Assembly: GCA_024707325.1 (NCBI GenBank)
Contig: JANPZY010000003.1
Coordinates: forward strand, 174,853-238,852
Origin: Opitutus sp.
GTDB lineage: Bacteria; Verrucomicrobiota; Verrucomicrobiia; Opitutales; Opitutaceae
Reading direction: 5' to 3'
Length of the DNA: 64,000 bases
Shown here: positions 1 through 10,647 of the stretch, piece by piece
How the letters are laid out: each line of letters starts with the position of its first letter
Numbering within the stretch: position 1 is the stretch's first letter
Translations under genes and position numbers: made by a program
Notes under the pieces: generated by a model
What the model saw: the letters and a program-made list of their open reading frames with translations, nothing else
Told to the model about the DNA's origin: nothing
Databases searched by the model: none

Positions 1-1
1 G

Positions 2-1629
2 TTCGCCTTGTATTCGCGCGCCCGACTGGATCGCGGACGCCGCAAAGCCACCATCGGCGCCGGCACGCTGCTGATTCTCTTCGGCGCCTGCATGCTCTGC
101 GGCGAAGGCGTGATCACACCGGCCGTTTCCGTGCTGTCCGCCGCCGAAGGTCTCACGCTTGTCGCGCCACAGACGAAGCCACTCGTCCTTCCGCTCACCT
201 GCGGAATTCTCGCGCTCGTCTTCTGGGTGCAAAACCGCGGCAGCCAGAGCATCGGCCGGATTTACGGGCCGATCATGCTCCTGTGGTTTGCCACGATCGG
301 TCTGCTCGGCGCGTGGCAAATCTGGCTTAACCCGGTCGTCCTCAAGGCCGTCAATCCGTGGTATGCGTGGAATCTTTTCCGCGCGCATCCGGCCGAAATC
401 ACCGCGGTTCTCGGCGGCGTCGTGCTCGCGATCACCGGCGTCGAAGCGATCTTCGCCGACATGGGCCACTTCGGCCGTCGGGCGATCGCGGTCGCCTGGT
501 ATTTCGTGGCGTTGCCCGGTCTCGCGCTCAACTACTTCGGCCAGGGGCGCATCTGCTCTGGGATGCCAACGCCGTGTCGAATCCTTTCCTCGCCATCGCA
601 CCCGAAGGTCCGATCCGCCTCTTCGTTCTCACCCTCTCCGTTCTCGCCGCGATCATCGCGAGCCAGGCGATGATCTCGGGCACGTTTTCGCTCATTCGCT
701 CATCCGTGCAGCTCGGCTTTTTCCCGCGTCTGCAGGTGCTGCACACCAACGCCGCTCAGCAGGGCCAGATCTACATTCCCCTGGTCAATATCGCCCTCGC
801 GATCGGGGCCATCGGGATCGTGCTTTTCTTCCGTGAAAGCACCCGACTCACCGCGGCCTACGGCATCGCCGTCACCACCGCGATGACGATCACCACGTTC
901 GCCTTCTACATTGTCGCCCGCCGCGGCTGGCACTGGCCCGTCTGGAAAGCCGCCACGCTTTGCACGCTGTTCGCCGTCATCGATCTAGGCCTGCTCTACG
1001 CCAACCTGCACAAGATCCTCGACGGCGGCTGGCTCCCGATCGCGATCGGCGTGGGCGTGCTCGCTGTGATGCACACGTGGAAAACCGGCAAGACCGAGAT
1101 CTTCCGCCGCGTTTACGCCAACGAAATCACCGAGGACGAACTCAAGATCATCGCTTCGAGCAAACGTATCCAGCGCGTCCGCGGCACCGGCGTTTTCATG
1201 GCCGGCAACCCGTCCGGCACGCCTCTCGTCCTCCTGCACCACGTCAAAGCCAACAAGGTGCTCCACGAAACCGTCGTTCTTCTCAGCATCCTCACCGAGG
1301 AAGTGCCTTACGTGCCCGACGCCGAGCGCGTCGAAGTTCGCGAGATCGGTGAAGGCGTCTGGCGCTCGTGCGCCCGCTACGGCTATATGGAGTCGCCGGA
1401 CGTGACCTCCGTCATCGAAGAAATTCGCACGCGCGGCGTTCCGATCAAACCGTCGGAAGCGACTTACTACTTCAATCGCGAGATGATCATCACCGGCGGC
1501 GAAGCCCGCATGTGGGAATGGCAGAAACGGCTCTACAGTTTCCTCAGCCGCAACGCCCGCCAGGCCCGCGACTACTACCGCCTCCCGCCGATGCAGATCA
1601 TCGAAGTCGGCTTGCCGATCCAGCTCTAG
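2..1629 (+). CDS. kup: Kup-type potassium uptake protein, 5' truncated and frameshifted
   Basis: This is a low-affinity K+/H+ symporter of the inner membrane (KUP/HAK/KT family). The N-terminus lies off the left edge. The first visible residues carry the family block ACMLCGEGVITPAVSVLSA, followed by hydrophobic segments and a hydrophilic C-terminal domain that ends in the usual PPMQIIEVGLPIQL-type tail. The frame breaks near 555: upstream it reads LNYFGQG then noise, while downstream continues as AHLLWDANAVSNPFLAIAPEG in another frame. One base missing from the GC run would restore it. I read this as a sequencing error, because both sides are fully conserved. A terminator follows at 1665-1690. 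Family assignment is firm; whether the gene is intact cannot be told from one sequence. Confidence 0.93.
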
Positions 1630-1664
1630 GCGCCTGCCGACGACGCAGAGCAGAAGGAAGGTGG

Positions 1665-1690
1665 AACCCGCCGTCTCCGGCGGGGTTTTT
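1665..1690 (+). terminator. Rho-independent terminator after kup
   Basis: A 7-bp perfect stem, CCCGCCG (1667-1673) and CGGCGGG (1678-1684), with a TCTC loop is followed by G and five T. It lies 36 bases after the kup stop codon. Confidence 0.8.
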
Positions 1691-1772
1691 CGTGCGTGCG
1701 CCCGCCCCAACCGCCCCGTCGAGGACGCCAGGCTTCGCCTCCCCATCGCACACTCCCCGCTCCCGCAGGTGT

Positions 1773-1853
1773 CCTCGTGCTCGTGCTCGTAATCGTGCTC
1801 TTGATCGAAACGAAGCGCAGAGCACGAGTAAGCGCACGAGCACGAACACGAGG
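1773..1853. repeat. Imperfect inverted repeat built from CGTGCTCGT words
   Basis: The arm 1773-1800 (CCTCGTGCTCGTGCTCGTAA and onward) is mirrored by 1820-1853, which is rich in GAGCACGAG words. The loop is about 19 bases. The repeat sits in the convergent gap between kup and the metal ATPase. There is no T tract, so a terminator role is not supported. Function unknown. Confidence 0.55.
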
Positions 1854-1860
1854 CCCGTAG

Positions 1861-1940
1861 CGCGACACGGTCCGCTCAATCGTTCGACCGTGTCCGCACC
1901 TCCGGTCGACCATGTGCGCACCTCGTCGCGACCGTGTCCT
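1861..1940 (-). repeat. Array A of the 22-base intergenic repeat
   Basis: Read on the minus strand, three to four units start with GTCG every 22 bases (GTCGCGACGAGG, GTCGACCGGAGG, GTCGAACGATTG) and end in GCGGACACG-like sequence. Units are degenerate and directly adjacent, with no spacers. The array lies between the 3' ends of kup and the metal ATPase and touches the palindromic element at 1942. Confidence 0.7.
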
Positions 1941-1941
1941 T

Positions 1942-2036
1942 GTCATTCTGAGCGCAGCGAAGAATCCAGTTCGCGCGAGGCAGCCGGTTCACCGCGGCGA
2001 AAATCGAGCTGGAATCTTCGCTGCTCTCAGAATGAC
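1942..2036. repeat. About 95-bp palindromic dispersed element, copy 1
   Basis: The element begins GTCATTCTGAGCGCAGCGAA and ends with a near reverse complement, CTTCGCTGCTCTCAGAATGAC. It has a central CACCGCGGCG word. A second copy with the same ends and centre lies at 13964-14057. The structure resembles non-autonomous REP/MITE-like palindromes. No coding capacity. Confidence 0.7.
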
Positions 2037-2153
2037 AAACGAAGAACCACCCACGGCCCTTCCTCCCTCTTTCCGCTCTTCCGCGCCTCCGCGATTTCTT
2101 CCTGCGTCTTTTTCCGTGCCTCCGTGTTTCCGTGATCAAATCCGGCACCGCAC

Positions 2154-4454
2154 TCAGCGATTGCGCCCGAAAAGAAGCCGCAGCGAGTTGATGCATACGA
2201 CGAGCGTGCTGCCCTCGTGCGCGGCCACACCCACGGCGAGTGGCACGGCACCGATCGCCGTCGAGATCACCATCACGATCACCACCCCGAGCGAGATGGC
2301 GAGGTTCTGCCGAATGATCGCCCGCGCGCGACGGCTCAGCCGCTGCGCCGCGAGAAAATTCTCGATACGATCGTGCATCAAAATCACCTCGGCCTGCTCG
2401 AGCGCCGCATCGCTGCCTCGCGCGCCCATCGCCACGCTCACGTCGGCCGCGGCGAGACTCGGTGCGTCGTTCACGCCATCGCCGACCATCGCGACGCGGC
2501 GACCCGAAGCGCGAATCTCCTGGATCGCGTTGACTTTGTCCTCGGGTGAAAGACCCGCACGCACTTCGTCGACGCCGAGTTCCTTCGCCACGGCTTCGGC
2601 GGCATGACGCCGATCGCCCGTGAGCATCACCGTGCGCACGCCCGCAGCTTTGAGGCGATCCAGCACGTCGCGCGATTCGCGTCGGATCTGGTCGCGCAGG
2701 AGCACGCGGCCGACGACATCCTTGCCGATCACCCACACTTCGCTGAGTTCCGGATCGGCCGCAGGAAGGTTCTTCGCCCACTCCGCGAGCGGTCCCTGCT
2801 CGAGCAATTCGCGACGGCCGAGCAGCAGCGTCGTGCCCGCAAGTTTTCCTTTTAGGCCCTGGCCGGTGAGTGACTGAAATTCCTCGAGCTCCAGTGCTTT
2901 CACGCCGGCCGTCTTCGCGTGCCGGATGATCGCGCGCGCGATCGGATGCTGCGAGCGCGCTTCAAGCGCATACGCGAGTTCGAGCACTTCGGCTTCGCGT
3001 CCGGTCGGAAAGCTTTCCACGCCGACGACCGCGAGTTCGCCCGTCGTGAGCGTGCCGGTTTTGTCGAGCGCGACCGCGGTGATTTCCGCGAGCTTCTCGA
3101 TCGCTGCGCCGCCACGAAACAGCACGCCGTGACGCGCGCCCCACGCGATCGCCGCGAGAATCGCCGACGGAATCGAAAGCACCAGCGCGCAGGGACTCGC
3201 GACGACCATCAGCGTCATCGCCCGATAAAACGCCGAGCGCGTCTCCTCCGTGTTGGCGAACGCCGGCAACCCGAAGCCGAGCCACCACACGAGAAACATC
3301 AGCGCCGATCCGCCGATCACCGCGTAGGTGTAGCCGGTGCCGAACTTGTCGGTGAACCGCTCGCTCGGCGCCTTTAGTTTCTGCGCCGTCTGAATCAGAC
3401 GAATGATCTTTTGCAGCGTGCTCTCCGACGGCAGCCGCGTGACCTCGAACTCGACCGCGCCCCAGAGATTGATGGTGCCGCTGAAAACTTCGGCGCCTGT
3501 GTGTTTCTCGACGGGAGTCGCTTCACCCGTCAGCGCCGACTCATCGCTCGCGCTCTTGCCTTTGGTGACCACACCGTCCGCCGGATACGCTTCGCCGGGG
3601 CGCACGAGCACGCGTTGCCCGACGGCCAGTGATTCGACCGGCACTTCGCGTTCCGTGCCGTCCGCCTCGACAAGCGTCGCGTGTTTTGGCGCCGATTTCA
3701 GCAGTGCGCTGACTTCGCGCTGCGTGCGATCCATCGCAAACTCCTCCATCGCACCCGATGCGGAAAACAGAAACAGCAACAACACCGCCTCGCCCCACGC
3801 GCCGATGAACATCGCGCCGATCGCGACCGCGAGCATGAGGAAGTGAATGTCGATTTCGCGCTTCTTCAGATTCTCCCACGAATCCACCGCCGCGTCCCAA
3901 CCACCGGCGATGATACCCACGATATAGCAGAGGCGCGCGATCCAAGGTTCCGCTGGCCACAGATGTTCGGCCGCGAATCCCGCCACGCCCGCCACACCGC
4001 AAACCGCCGCGAACTTCGCGAGCAAGCGCCACTCGCCATGCCCATGTGCATGCCCATGCGAGTGTCCGCCTTCGTGCTCATGCTCATGCTCGTGCTCGTG
4101 ATCGTGATCGTGCTCATGATCGCCGTCCCGCATCGTCGGCCACGCGACGTCGCGCCACTGCCATAGCTTCTCCGATGTAGCGCAGTGATCGCGCCCCACG
4201 ACCGTCGCGTTGCCATCCTCGCGCACGGAAAATCCCTTCGGCGCGACGGCCGGAGTTCGCGACGCGAGACTGGTCTCCACGGCCGCGATGGTCGCGGCGA
4301 GTTTGTCTTCAAGCGCATGCGTATCGATCTGACCGAGCGTCGCGATCGCGACGCGATGCGATTCCGGATCGATCCGCACGGCACTCACTTGAGGCTGCGT
4401 GCGCAGGAATTTCGCGAGTTCCTCCACCCAGTTGTGCTCAGGCGCAGTCGGCAT
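2154..4454 (-). CDS. P1B-4-type heavy-metal-transporting P-type ATPase
   Basis: This is an ATP-driven metal exporter of the inner membrane, 766 residues. An N-terminal stretch resembles a degenerate metal-binding domain without CxxC. A histidine/acidic tract at about residues 109-141 (alternating H with D, E or G) probably buffers metal. Then come the membrane segments, the SPC motif (420-422) in place of CPC, the phosphorylation motif DKTGT (464-468), the GDGVNDAP hinge (658-665), and HEGST followed by an N-x-LRLL helix (from 746). SPC with HEGST is the P1B-4 signature (CoaT/CtpD group: Co, Zn or Fe export). The ATG at 4454 is chosen over a GTG 42 bases upstream because the family starts near here and an AGGG lies just before it. 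Metal specificity is inferred. Confidence 0.92.
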   Translation of the reverse strand: MPTAPEHNWVEELAKFLRTQPQVSAVRIDPESHRVAIATLGQIDTHALEDKLAATIAAVETSLASRTPAVAPKGFSVREDGNATVVGRDHCATSEKLWQWRDVAWPTMRDGDHEHDHDHEHEHEHEHEGGHSHGHAHGHGEWRLLAKFAAVCGVAGVAGFAAEHLWPAEPWIARLCYIVGIIAGGWDAAVDSWENLKKREIDIHFLMLAVAIGAMFIGAWGEAVLLLFLFSASGAMEEFAMDRTQREVSALLKSAPKHATLVEADGTEREVPVESLAVGQRVLVRPGEAYPADGVVTKGKSASDESALTGEATPVEKHTGAEVFSGTINLWGAVEFEVTRLPSESTLQKIIRLIQTAQKLKAPSERFTDKFGTGYTYAVIGGSALMFLVWWLGFGLPAFANTEETRSAFYRAMTLMVVASPCALVLSIPSAILAAIAWGARHGVLFRGGAAIEKLAEITAVALDKTGTLTTGELAVVGVESFPTGREAEVLELAYALEARSQHPIARAIIRHAKTAGVKALELEEFQSLTGQGLKGKLAGTTLLLGRRELLEQGPLAEWAKNLPAADPELSEVWVIGKDVVGRVLLRDQIRRESRDVLDRLKAAGVRTVMLTGDRRHAAEAVAKELGVDEVRAGLSPEDKVNAIQEIRASGRRVAMVGDGVNDAPSLAAADVSVAMGARGSDAALEQAEVILMHDRIENFLAAQRLSRRARAIIRQNLAISLGVVIVMVISTAIGAVPLAVGVAAHEGSTLVVCINSLRLLFGRNR

Positions 4455-4524
4455 GACGACCCTATCGTCGCCTGCCGACCGTCCGGCGCAAATCACAAAA
4501 CCTCAGCGCCCCGGCGCCGGGCGC

Positions 4525-6428
4525 TCAGTTCGAGCCGGCTTCCGCTTCCGGACGCCAGGCTCGCTGCAGGCGGAGCGCCGGCGGATAGTCCGGCGTCCTG
4601 CGCAGCACTTCCTGCAGCAAACGATCCGCGTTCGCCGCGTCCTCGGGTCGCAGCTCGGAGGCGAGCGCCAGGACGCGATCCGCACGCTGGCGGCTGCCAT
4701 TGAGGAATTGCCGGACGGTGCCGACCATTTCCACTGCGTCGCCGGTCTTGGCCGACGCACGAATCTGCAGATCAAGCAAATCGCCTTCGCGCTCCGCCAG
4801 CCAGTCGGGCTTGGCGACGCGGATTTCGCGCACGCCGCGCAAAATCGCGCTCCATTCGCCGGCGGCAATCTGGGTGTCGATCCGCTGGAAAAACTCCGCC
4901 TCACCCGGTCCGCGCGGCGCCGCCTTCGGTTCCTCGCGAACTTTGGTCGCCTCGCGCTCCGCCACGAGCGTCGTGATTTCGCTTTGCAGTTTCGCCAAGC
5001 GCGTGCTGTTCGGGTAATTTCTCAGGCCGAAATCGAGCACCTGTTTCGCGGTATCCAAGCGGCCCGCGCGCAGCAGGGTCTCCGTGGCTTCGCGGTAACT
5101 TTTGATCGGGAGATGGCGACCTTGGAACATCGCCACGACGCCAGACTGCACGCCGGCATCGGTCGTCGTGGTCGCCGCAGAGAGTCGCTTCAGATAATCG
5201 ATGACGAACAGCTCGACCGGCCGGCTCCGTTTGGGATCAGGCTCCAGCTGCGACGCGAGGCGCGCGGCTTCGCTCCAATCGCCGGCCCGCAGTTTGCCCG
5301 CGGTGAGCGCCATCAAAAACTCACGCGTCACGAACCCGTGGGCTTTCGCTTCCTCCACGCAACGCTCGAGGAGCTTGACGGCGCCGATCTGCTCCAGCTC
5401 GCCGGCGAGCAACATCAGGTTTCGTCCGCGCGCTCCAAAGCGCAGCATGAACTCGTCCATGGCGCCGCCCGCCTCTTGCGTGCGACCGGCCTGGAAGTTC
5501 TGCGAAACGGCAAACACCAGCGTGTTCGGATCCGTCGGGTTCTCCACACGGAGGAGGCGCAGCGCCTCTTCCATCTCCGAAAAACGTCCCAGCTCGCGAA
5601 AAGCGCGGGCCTGCAGGCGGCGCAGCGGCATGGGTTTGGTAACGGACTCAGACTCCCACAGCTGCAAATACGCGATCGCCTCCTCGTGACGGCCGAGATT
5701 CAGCAGCGCGGTCGCGCGCGCTTCGCGAATCGCCGAGCGACCTTCGCGATCTTCCTGCTCCGCGAGGCGAAGCGCTTCTTCATTTTGTTCGAGACCGAGC
5801 AGCGCGGAGAGTTTCCGCGCGATCAGCAGGTGCCGGCCCGGCGTGTCGGCATCGACGAAACGGTCCGCGATTTCGATCACGAGTTGATAGTCCTCGCCCG
5901 CCAGCGCGGCCGGGAGCAACACGTCCATGTAGACGCGGCCCGGATAACCATAGGCCAGGCCGTCCATCAGGATCTTCATCGCCTGGTCGCGCTGATTGGT
6001 GCCGAGATAAAACTTCGCGAGTTCGATGCGGGCGCGACGATCCTGCGGGGCTCGGGCGAGACCGATGCGCAGCTTCATGTGCGCTTCGGCCCAGCGCTGC
6101 TCTTTCATGTCGTCCAGACCTTCCTGGATCATGGCGAGACCGACCTTCTCCCGGATGTCGTCCCAGCGGATCGGCAGGAGCAACGTGTCCGTGTAGGTGA
6201 CCGTGTTGTAGGCCTTGCGATCGAGCCAGAAATACAGCGCGGAAACGCCCACGAGATACGCGGCCAGCGCGAGCGCGGCGAGCCAGCGCAGCCCCCGCGC
6301 ACGCTGATCGCCCAGCCCTTCGCACCGGAAACCGTGTCGCGGACGTATTCACCCACGAGGCCGAGACGCCACTCGCCCTTGATGGCGTCGGAGCTTCCCC
6401 AAACGAACTTAATTTTGCGTTTGATCAT
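4525..6428 (-). CDS. TPR-repeat membrane protein, frameshifted near 6295
   Basis: The protein has about 634 residues once the frame is repaired. The N-terminus (MIKRKIKFVWGSSDAIKGEW) is charged and is followed by a single hydrophobic segment (LAALALAAYLVGVSALYFW). The rest is a long helical array of degenerate TPR-like repeats rich in A/L/R, with no catalytic motif. The N-terminal part and the body are in different frames; one base lost from the C run at about 6293-6297 explains it. Its ATG lies 7 bases after the smc stop, so the two are very likely co-transcribed. The role is unknown; an envelope scaffold or assembly factor is possible. The long N-terminal extension argues for the start at 6428 rather than the internal GTG at 6252. 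Confidence 0.8.
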
Positions 6429-6435
6429 CGAAAGT

Positions 6436-9400
6436 TCAGCTGCCCGACGCGACCGCCACCGAAGCCCCCCGCACCGCCTGCGCGATGTTCTGCGGATGCA
6501 CCTCGGCCTCGCCTCGTTCAGCGTTGAACCTCATCGAAACGGTCTTCGAAACACCGCGCTCTTCCATGGTCACGCCATAGATCGCGCTGGCGGCGGACAC
6601 GGTGCGCTTGTTGTGCGTAATGATGATGAACTGGGACTCGTTCACGAACTTCTTCAACAGGTCCGTGAAGCGGCCGATGTTTGACTCGTCGAGCGGCGCG
6701 TCGAGTTCGTCGAGCAAGCAGAACGGCGAAGGCTTCACCATGTAGAGCGCGAACAGCAGCGCGACCGCCGTGAGCGTCTTCTGACCACCGGAGAGCAGCG
6801 TGATGCTCTTCAACTTCGTGCCCGGCGGCTGCGCCACGATCTCGATGCCGCTCTCGAGGATGTCCTCGGTCGCGATCAGCTCGAGCTTGGCCACGCCACC
6901 GCCGAAGAGCGTGTGGAAGGTGTATTCGAAGTTCTTCCGGATCTGCTCGAAGGTAACCTGGAACTGCTGCTGCGAGGTCTGATTGATCTCGTCGATCGCC
7001 TTCAACAAATCCGCCTTCGCGGTCGTGAGGTCGTCCGACTGCGCCTTGAGGAAATCGAAACGCTGCTTCAGCTCGGCGTATTCCTCGATCGCGACGAGAT
7101 TCACCGCGCCCATGCTGTTGAGGCGCGAGCGGAGCGCGTCGACCTCGGCTTTGATTTCATCCCACTTCGTGTTTTCGAGCGCGGCGAGATCCGCCTCGGT
7201 GGGTTCGCCCTTCGGGGCCTTGGCCTTGCGACGACGCTTCGGCGCTTCGGCGGGAGCGGCTTCACCGTTGGCGAGCTCGGCCACTTGCGTCGTGCCGGCG
7301 CCGACCGTCAGACCGGCTTCGCTCACCGCCGCCGCGGCGGCCGGAGCCAGGAGCGGCAGGCGCCTCTTCCTCGTCTTCGTCGAGGTCGAGCGGCTTCACG
7401 CCCTCGGGCTCATCGTCAGAATGCCACAGCTGCAGCTTCCAATCGACGGTCGAAACGTCGGTCTGGAATTCACGCGTAACTTCCTCCGCGAGGAACTGCG
7501 CGCGCTGGCGTGTTTCCGCGAGCTTGATCTCGTGGGAGCTGAGTTCGTCGTGCGCGTTTTCCGACTGCGTGTGCAGCGACATCTGCGAGCCCTCGAGCGT
7601 GCTGATCTCCTTCTCGAGTTCGTTCAGCTCGACGCGCACGGCTTCCACCTGCGACTGCGCGACCGCGAGCGTCTCCTCCATCTGCGCAGCGCGTTCACGC
7701 TGCTGCACGGATTCGCTCTCGAGTTGCTGGATCTGCTCGGACCAGGTTTCGATCTCCTGCTGGCGCTGCACGAGCAATTCGCCGAGCTGGATGCGACGGC
7801 GTTCCATCTCGCTGAGACCGCGGTCGAGCACTTCGACCTTCTGGCGGCGCTCCGCGAGCTCGAGGCGCGCCTGCGCGAGCGTCTCGCGCTTCTGGTCGCG
7901 ATCCGTGCGCAACTCGTTCACGCGCGTTTCCAACTGCTGAATCTTTTCGCGATGCGCGTTCGCCGCAGCGTCGGCTTCGGCGAGACCGGCCTGCGCTTTC
8001 TCCCAGCGCGCGTGCGCTTCGTTGCGCGCCTGCTCGAGCGAAACCAATTCGCTCTCCATGCGGTTCAGTCGGCTCGCGACATCCTCCACCGCACGCTGCG
8101 CATTGCGCTGTTCGGCTTGCACGGCGGCGACGGTCTGCGTGGCCGTCAGCACGTCGGCGCGGCGCTGTTCGAGCGCCTGCTCGGCCTCGGCGAGGCGGGC
8201 GTTGAGCGCATCGATCACGACCTTCTGGTCGTCGTGCGCCTTCTGCTCGTCCGCGAGTGCCTTCGCGGTTTCGCGCAGGTCGATTTCGCGCTGCACGATG
8301 CTGTTCGAAGATTTCTTCGCGCTGTGATGGCCGCCGTAGATCAGGCCGCGGCGATCCACGAGATCGCCCTTGGGCGTGGCGACCGCGAGAAACGCGAAGC
8401 TCGGGTTCGCTTTCCAATATTCGAGAAACGCACCGAGGTCGTCCGCGATGTAACATTCGCGCAACACGCTGAAAGCCGGGTGTCCCGGCTCCACCTCGCC
8501 CACCGCAGCGGTCGCGGGCGTCAGTCCGGGCGGAAGCTCGACTCCCGACGCCGCGCTGTCGGCTCGCAGATCCGCGACATTCAGCACCACCGAGCCGATC
8601 TGCTCGGCTTCGAGCTGAGCGAGAATGCGCTGCGCCGTCGCGAGTTCGCTGACGCTGATCGCCTCCGCAGCGGCGCCGAGGATCGCCTCGACCGCCTTGG
8701 AAAACTCCTGCTTCACCACGAAGCCCTGCGTGATCGGCGACGCCTTCGCGCCCGCGAGCGCGCCATCGAGGCGGCCCTGCAAAACGGCTTTCGCACCTTC
8801 GCCGAAACCTTCCCACTTCTCCGCGAGCTGTTGCAGCAAACGCAGGCGCGCGGTGCGCTGCGCGAGCGCGCGGTCGATTTCCTGCAGCTTTCGCTGCGCT
8901 TCGCGAAACTCCTTCGTGAGATCGGTGATGGCCTGCTGCGCGGCCGCAGACTCGTTGTTCGCGCGGGCTTTCTCGGCGAGCGCCTCTTCGACGCGCACTT
9001 CGAGTTCGGCTGCGACCTGAGCCGCCGCCGCCTGCTGTTGACGCACACCTTCGATTTCCTGCGCCAGCGTCTCGTGCTTGTGCACGCTCGTGCGCTGATC
9101 GACTTCGTAGCTCGAGCAATCGGTGCGCAGACGCGCGACCGTGCTCTCGAGTTGCAGCAACTGAAACTTCGCCTGCTGCAGCTCCTGCTCCAGCTTCGTC
9201 AACTCGCCCTCGACGATGGCGAGTTCGCGATTGCGCTGCTGGAAAACCGCGTCGGAGCTGCCGAGCAGGCCGAGCTGCATCTGCTTGTCCTGCGCACCGG
9301 AGTCCACCTGTTCGGACACTTCGCGCAGCTGCATCTCGAGTTCGCCGAGACTGTTGCGAGCCGAGGCGAGACGGTCCTCGAGACCCGTGCGCTTGATCTG

Positions 9401-10321
9401 CGCGAGATTGGCCTGGTTCTCCGCCTGCTCGCGCTGCGAGCGCACGTCGAACACCGCCTGCTGCGCGTCCTGCACGCGCTGGTTGAGACGCGCGCGACCG
9501 GCTTTCTTTTCCTCCAGCGCGGACTGCTGCGCCTCGAGATTTTCGCGGCGGGTATTCGCTTCCTCGCGGAGCGCGACGACCTTCGATTCCAGTTCGGTCA
9601 ACGACGTCGTGAGCTTCGCGTGGTGGAAACTGCTGTAAGCGAGGCTCAGGTGCTTCAGACGGAAACTGAGCCGCTTGAAACGCATCGCCTTCGATGCCTG
9701 ACGACGCAGCGAGCCGATCTGGCGGCCCACTTCACCGATCACGTCGGCCACGCGCGCAAGATTCTGGTCCGTGAGCGCGAGCTTTTGCAGCGCCTCGCGC
9801 CGCTGGCTCTTGTATTTCGTGATACCCGCGGCCTCTTCGAACACCGCGCGACGCTCTTCGGGCTTCGACGACAGGATCTGGTCGATCTGGCCCTGCGCCA
9901 TGATCGAGTAACTCGTCCGGCCCACGCCGGTATCCATGAAGAGCTTCTGGATGTCCTTCAGGCGGCACGACTGGCCGTTGAAGAAATACTCGCTCTGACC
10001 GTCGCGGTGCACGCGACGGGTGATCTCGATCTCGTGAAACTCGCTGCCGAGCTGCTTTTCGCACTCCGTCAGCAACAACGACACTTCGCACAACTGCGCG
10101 GGTTTGCGCGTGTCGGCGCCTTCGAAAATGACGTCCTGCATCTTGCCGCCGCGCAGCGCCTTGGCGCTCTGCTCGCCCAGCACCCAGCGGATCGAGTCCG
10201 CGATGTTGGATTTACCGCAGCCATTGGGCCCAACTACCGCCGTGACACCAGGTTCGAAACGCAGCGTGGTGGGGTCGGCGAAGGATTTAAAACCGTGAAG
10301 CTTGAGGGCCTTTAGATACAT
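6436..10321 (-). CDS. smc: Chromosome segregation ATPase SMC, frameshifted near 7348
   Basis: SMC condensin subunit that compacts and segregates DNA with ScpA/ScpB. The N-terminal head has Walker A GPNGCGKSN (31-39) and the conserved EEAAGITKYKSQR block. Two long coiled coils flank a hinge in the middle of the protein. The C-terminal head has the signature LLSGGQKTLTAVALLF and Walker B PFCLLDELDAPLDE. The repaired length is about 1,295 residues, roughly 100 more than usual. The excess is an acidic then Ala/Lys-rich segment encoded at about 7200-7420, just before the conserved VNLVAIEEY. The frame breaks inside that segment, where one extra G in CCTGGCTCC separates the two parts. The TPR gene follows directly. 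Confidence 0.95.
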
Positions 10322-10468
10322 GAAACGTGTGAAAGGCGCGGAGTGTGTGAGACGGTCTCAAGCTCGGGCAAACGCAAAAAACGCTCCGGCCGGCCGAGCC
10401 AAAGCTTGCCTTTTTGCACGAGACTTCGAGGCGCCGCCCACCCCAACCCGCCGAGACCCGATTAACGC

Positions 10469-10580
10469 ACGGTCCCGAGCCGGTGCGCACCCTGTCCCGA
10501 CTCATGCCGGACCCTGGCTCGACCGTGTCCGGACCCTGGCTCGACGTGGTGCGCACTTCGGCGCGACCCGGTCCGGACTC
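10469..10580 (-). repeat. Array B of the 22-base intergenic repeat
   Basis: On the minus strand about five adjacent 22-base units are visible (GTCGCGCCGAAGTGCGCAC, GTCGAGCCAGGGTCCGGAC twice, GTCGGGACAGGGTGCGCAC). The array lies in the 326-base divergent gap between smc and the MFS gene. I see nothing else certain in the gap. Confidence 0.75.
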
Positions 10581-10647
10581 GGGCATCAGTCGGATCCACG
10601 GAGCCGCTTTTGCTTTCCGCGAGCCTGTGAGTTTTTGTGAAGCCGAG

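Noticed and set aside
4399..6684. Long plus-strand open frame opposite the TPR gene
   Set aside because: Arg/Gln-rich composition without motifs. The TPR protein on the other strand has normal composition and a membrane segment.
6983..10315. Long open frame on the plus strand opposite smc (over 1,000 codons)
   Set aside because: It is the GC-driven antisense shadow of smc: Arg/Leu/His-rich with no recognisable domain, while smc has every conserved motif.
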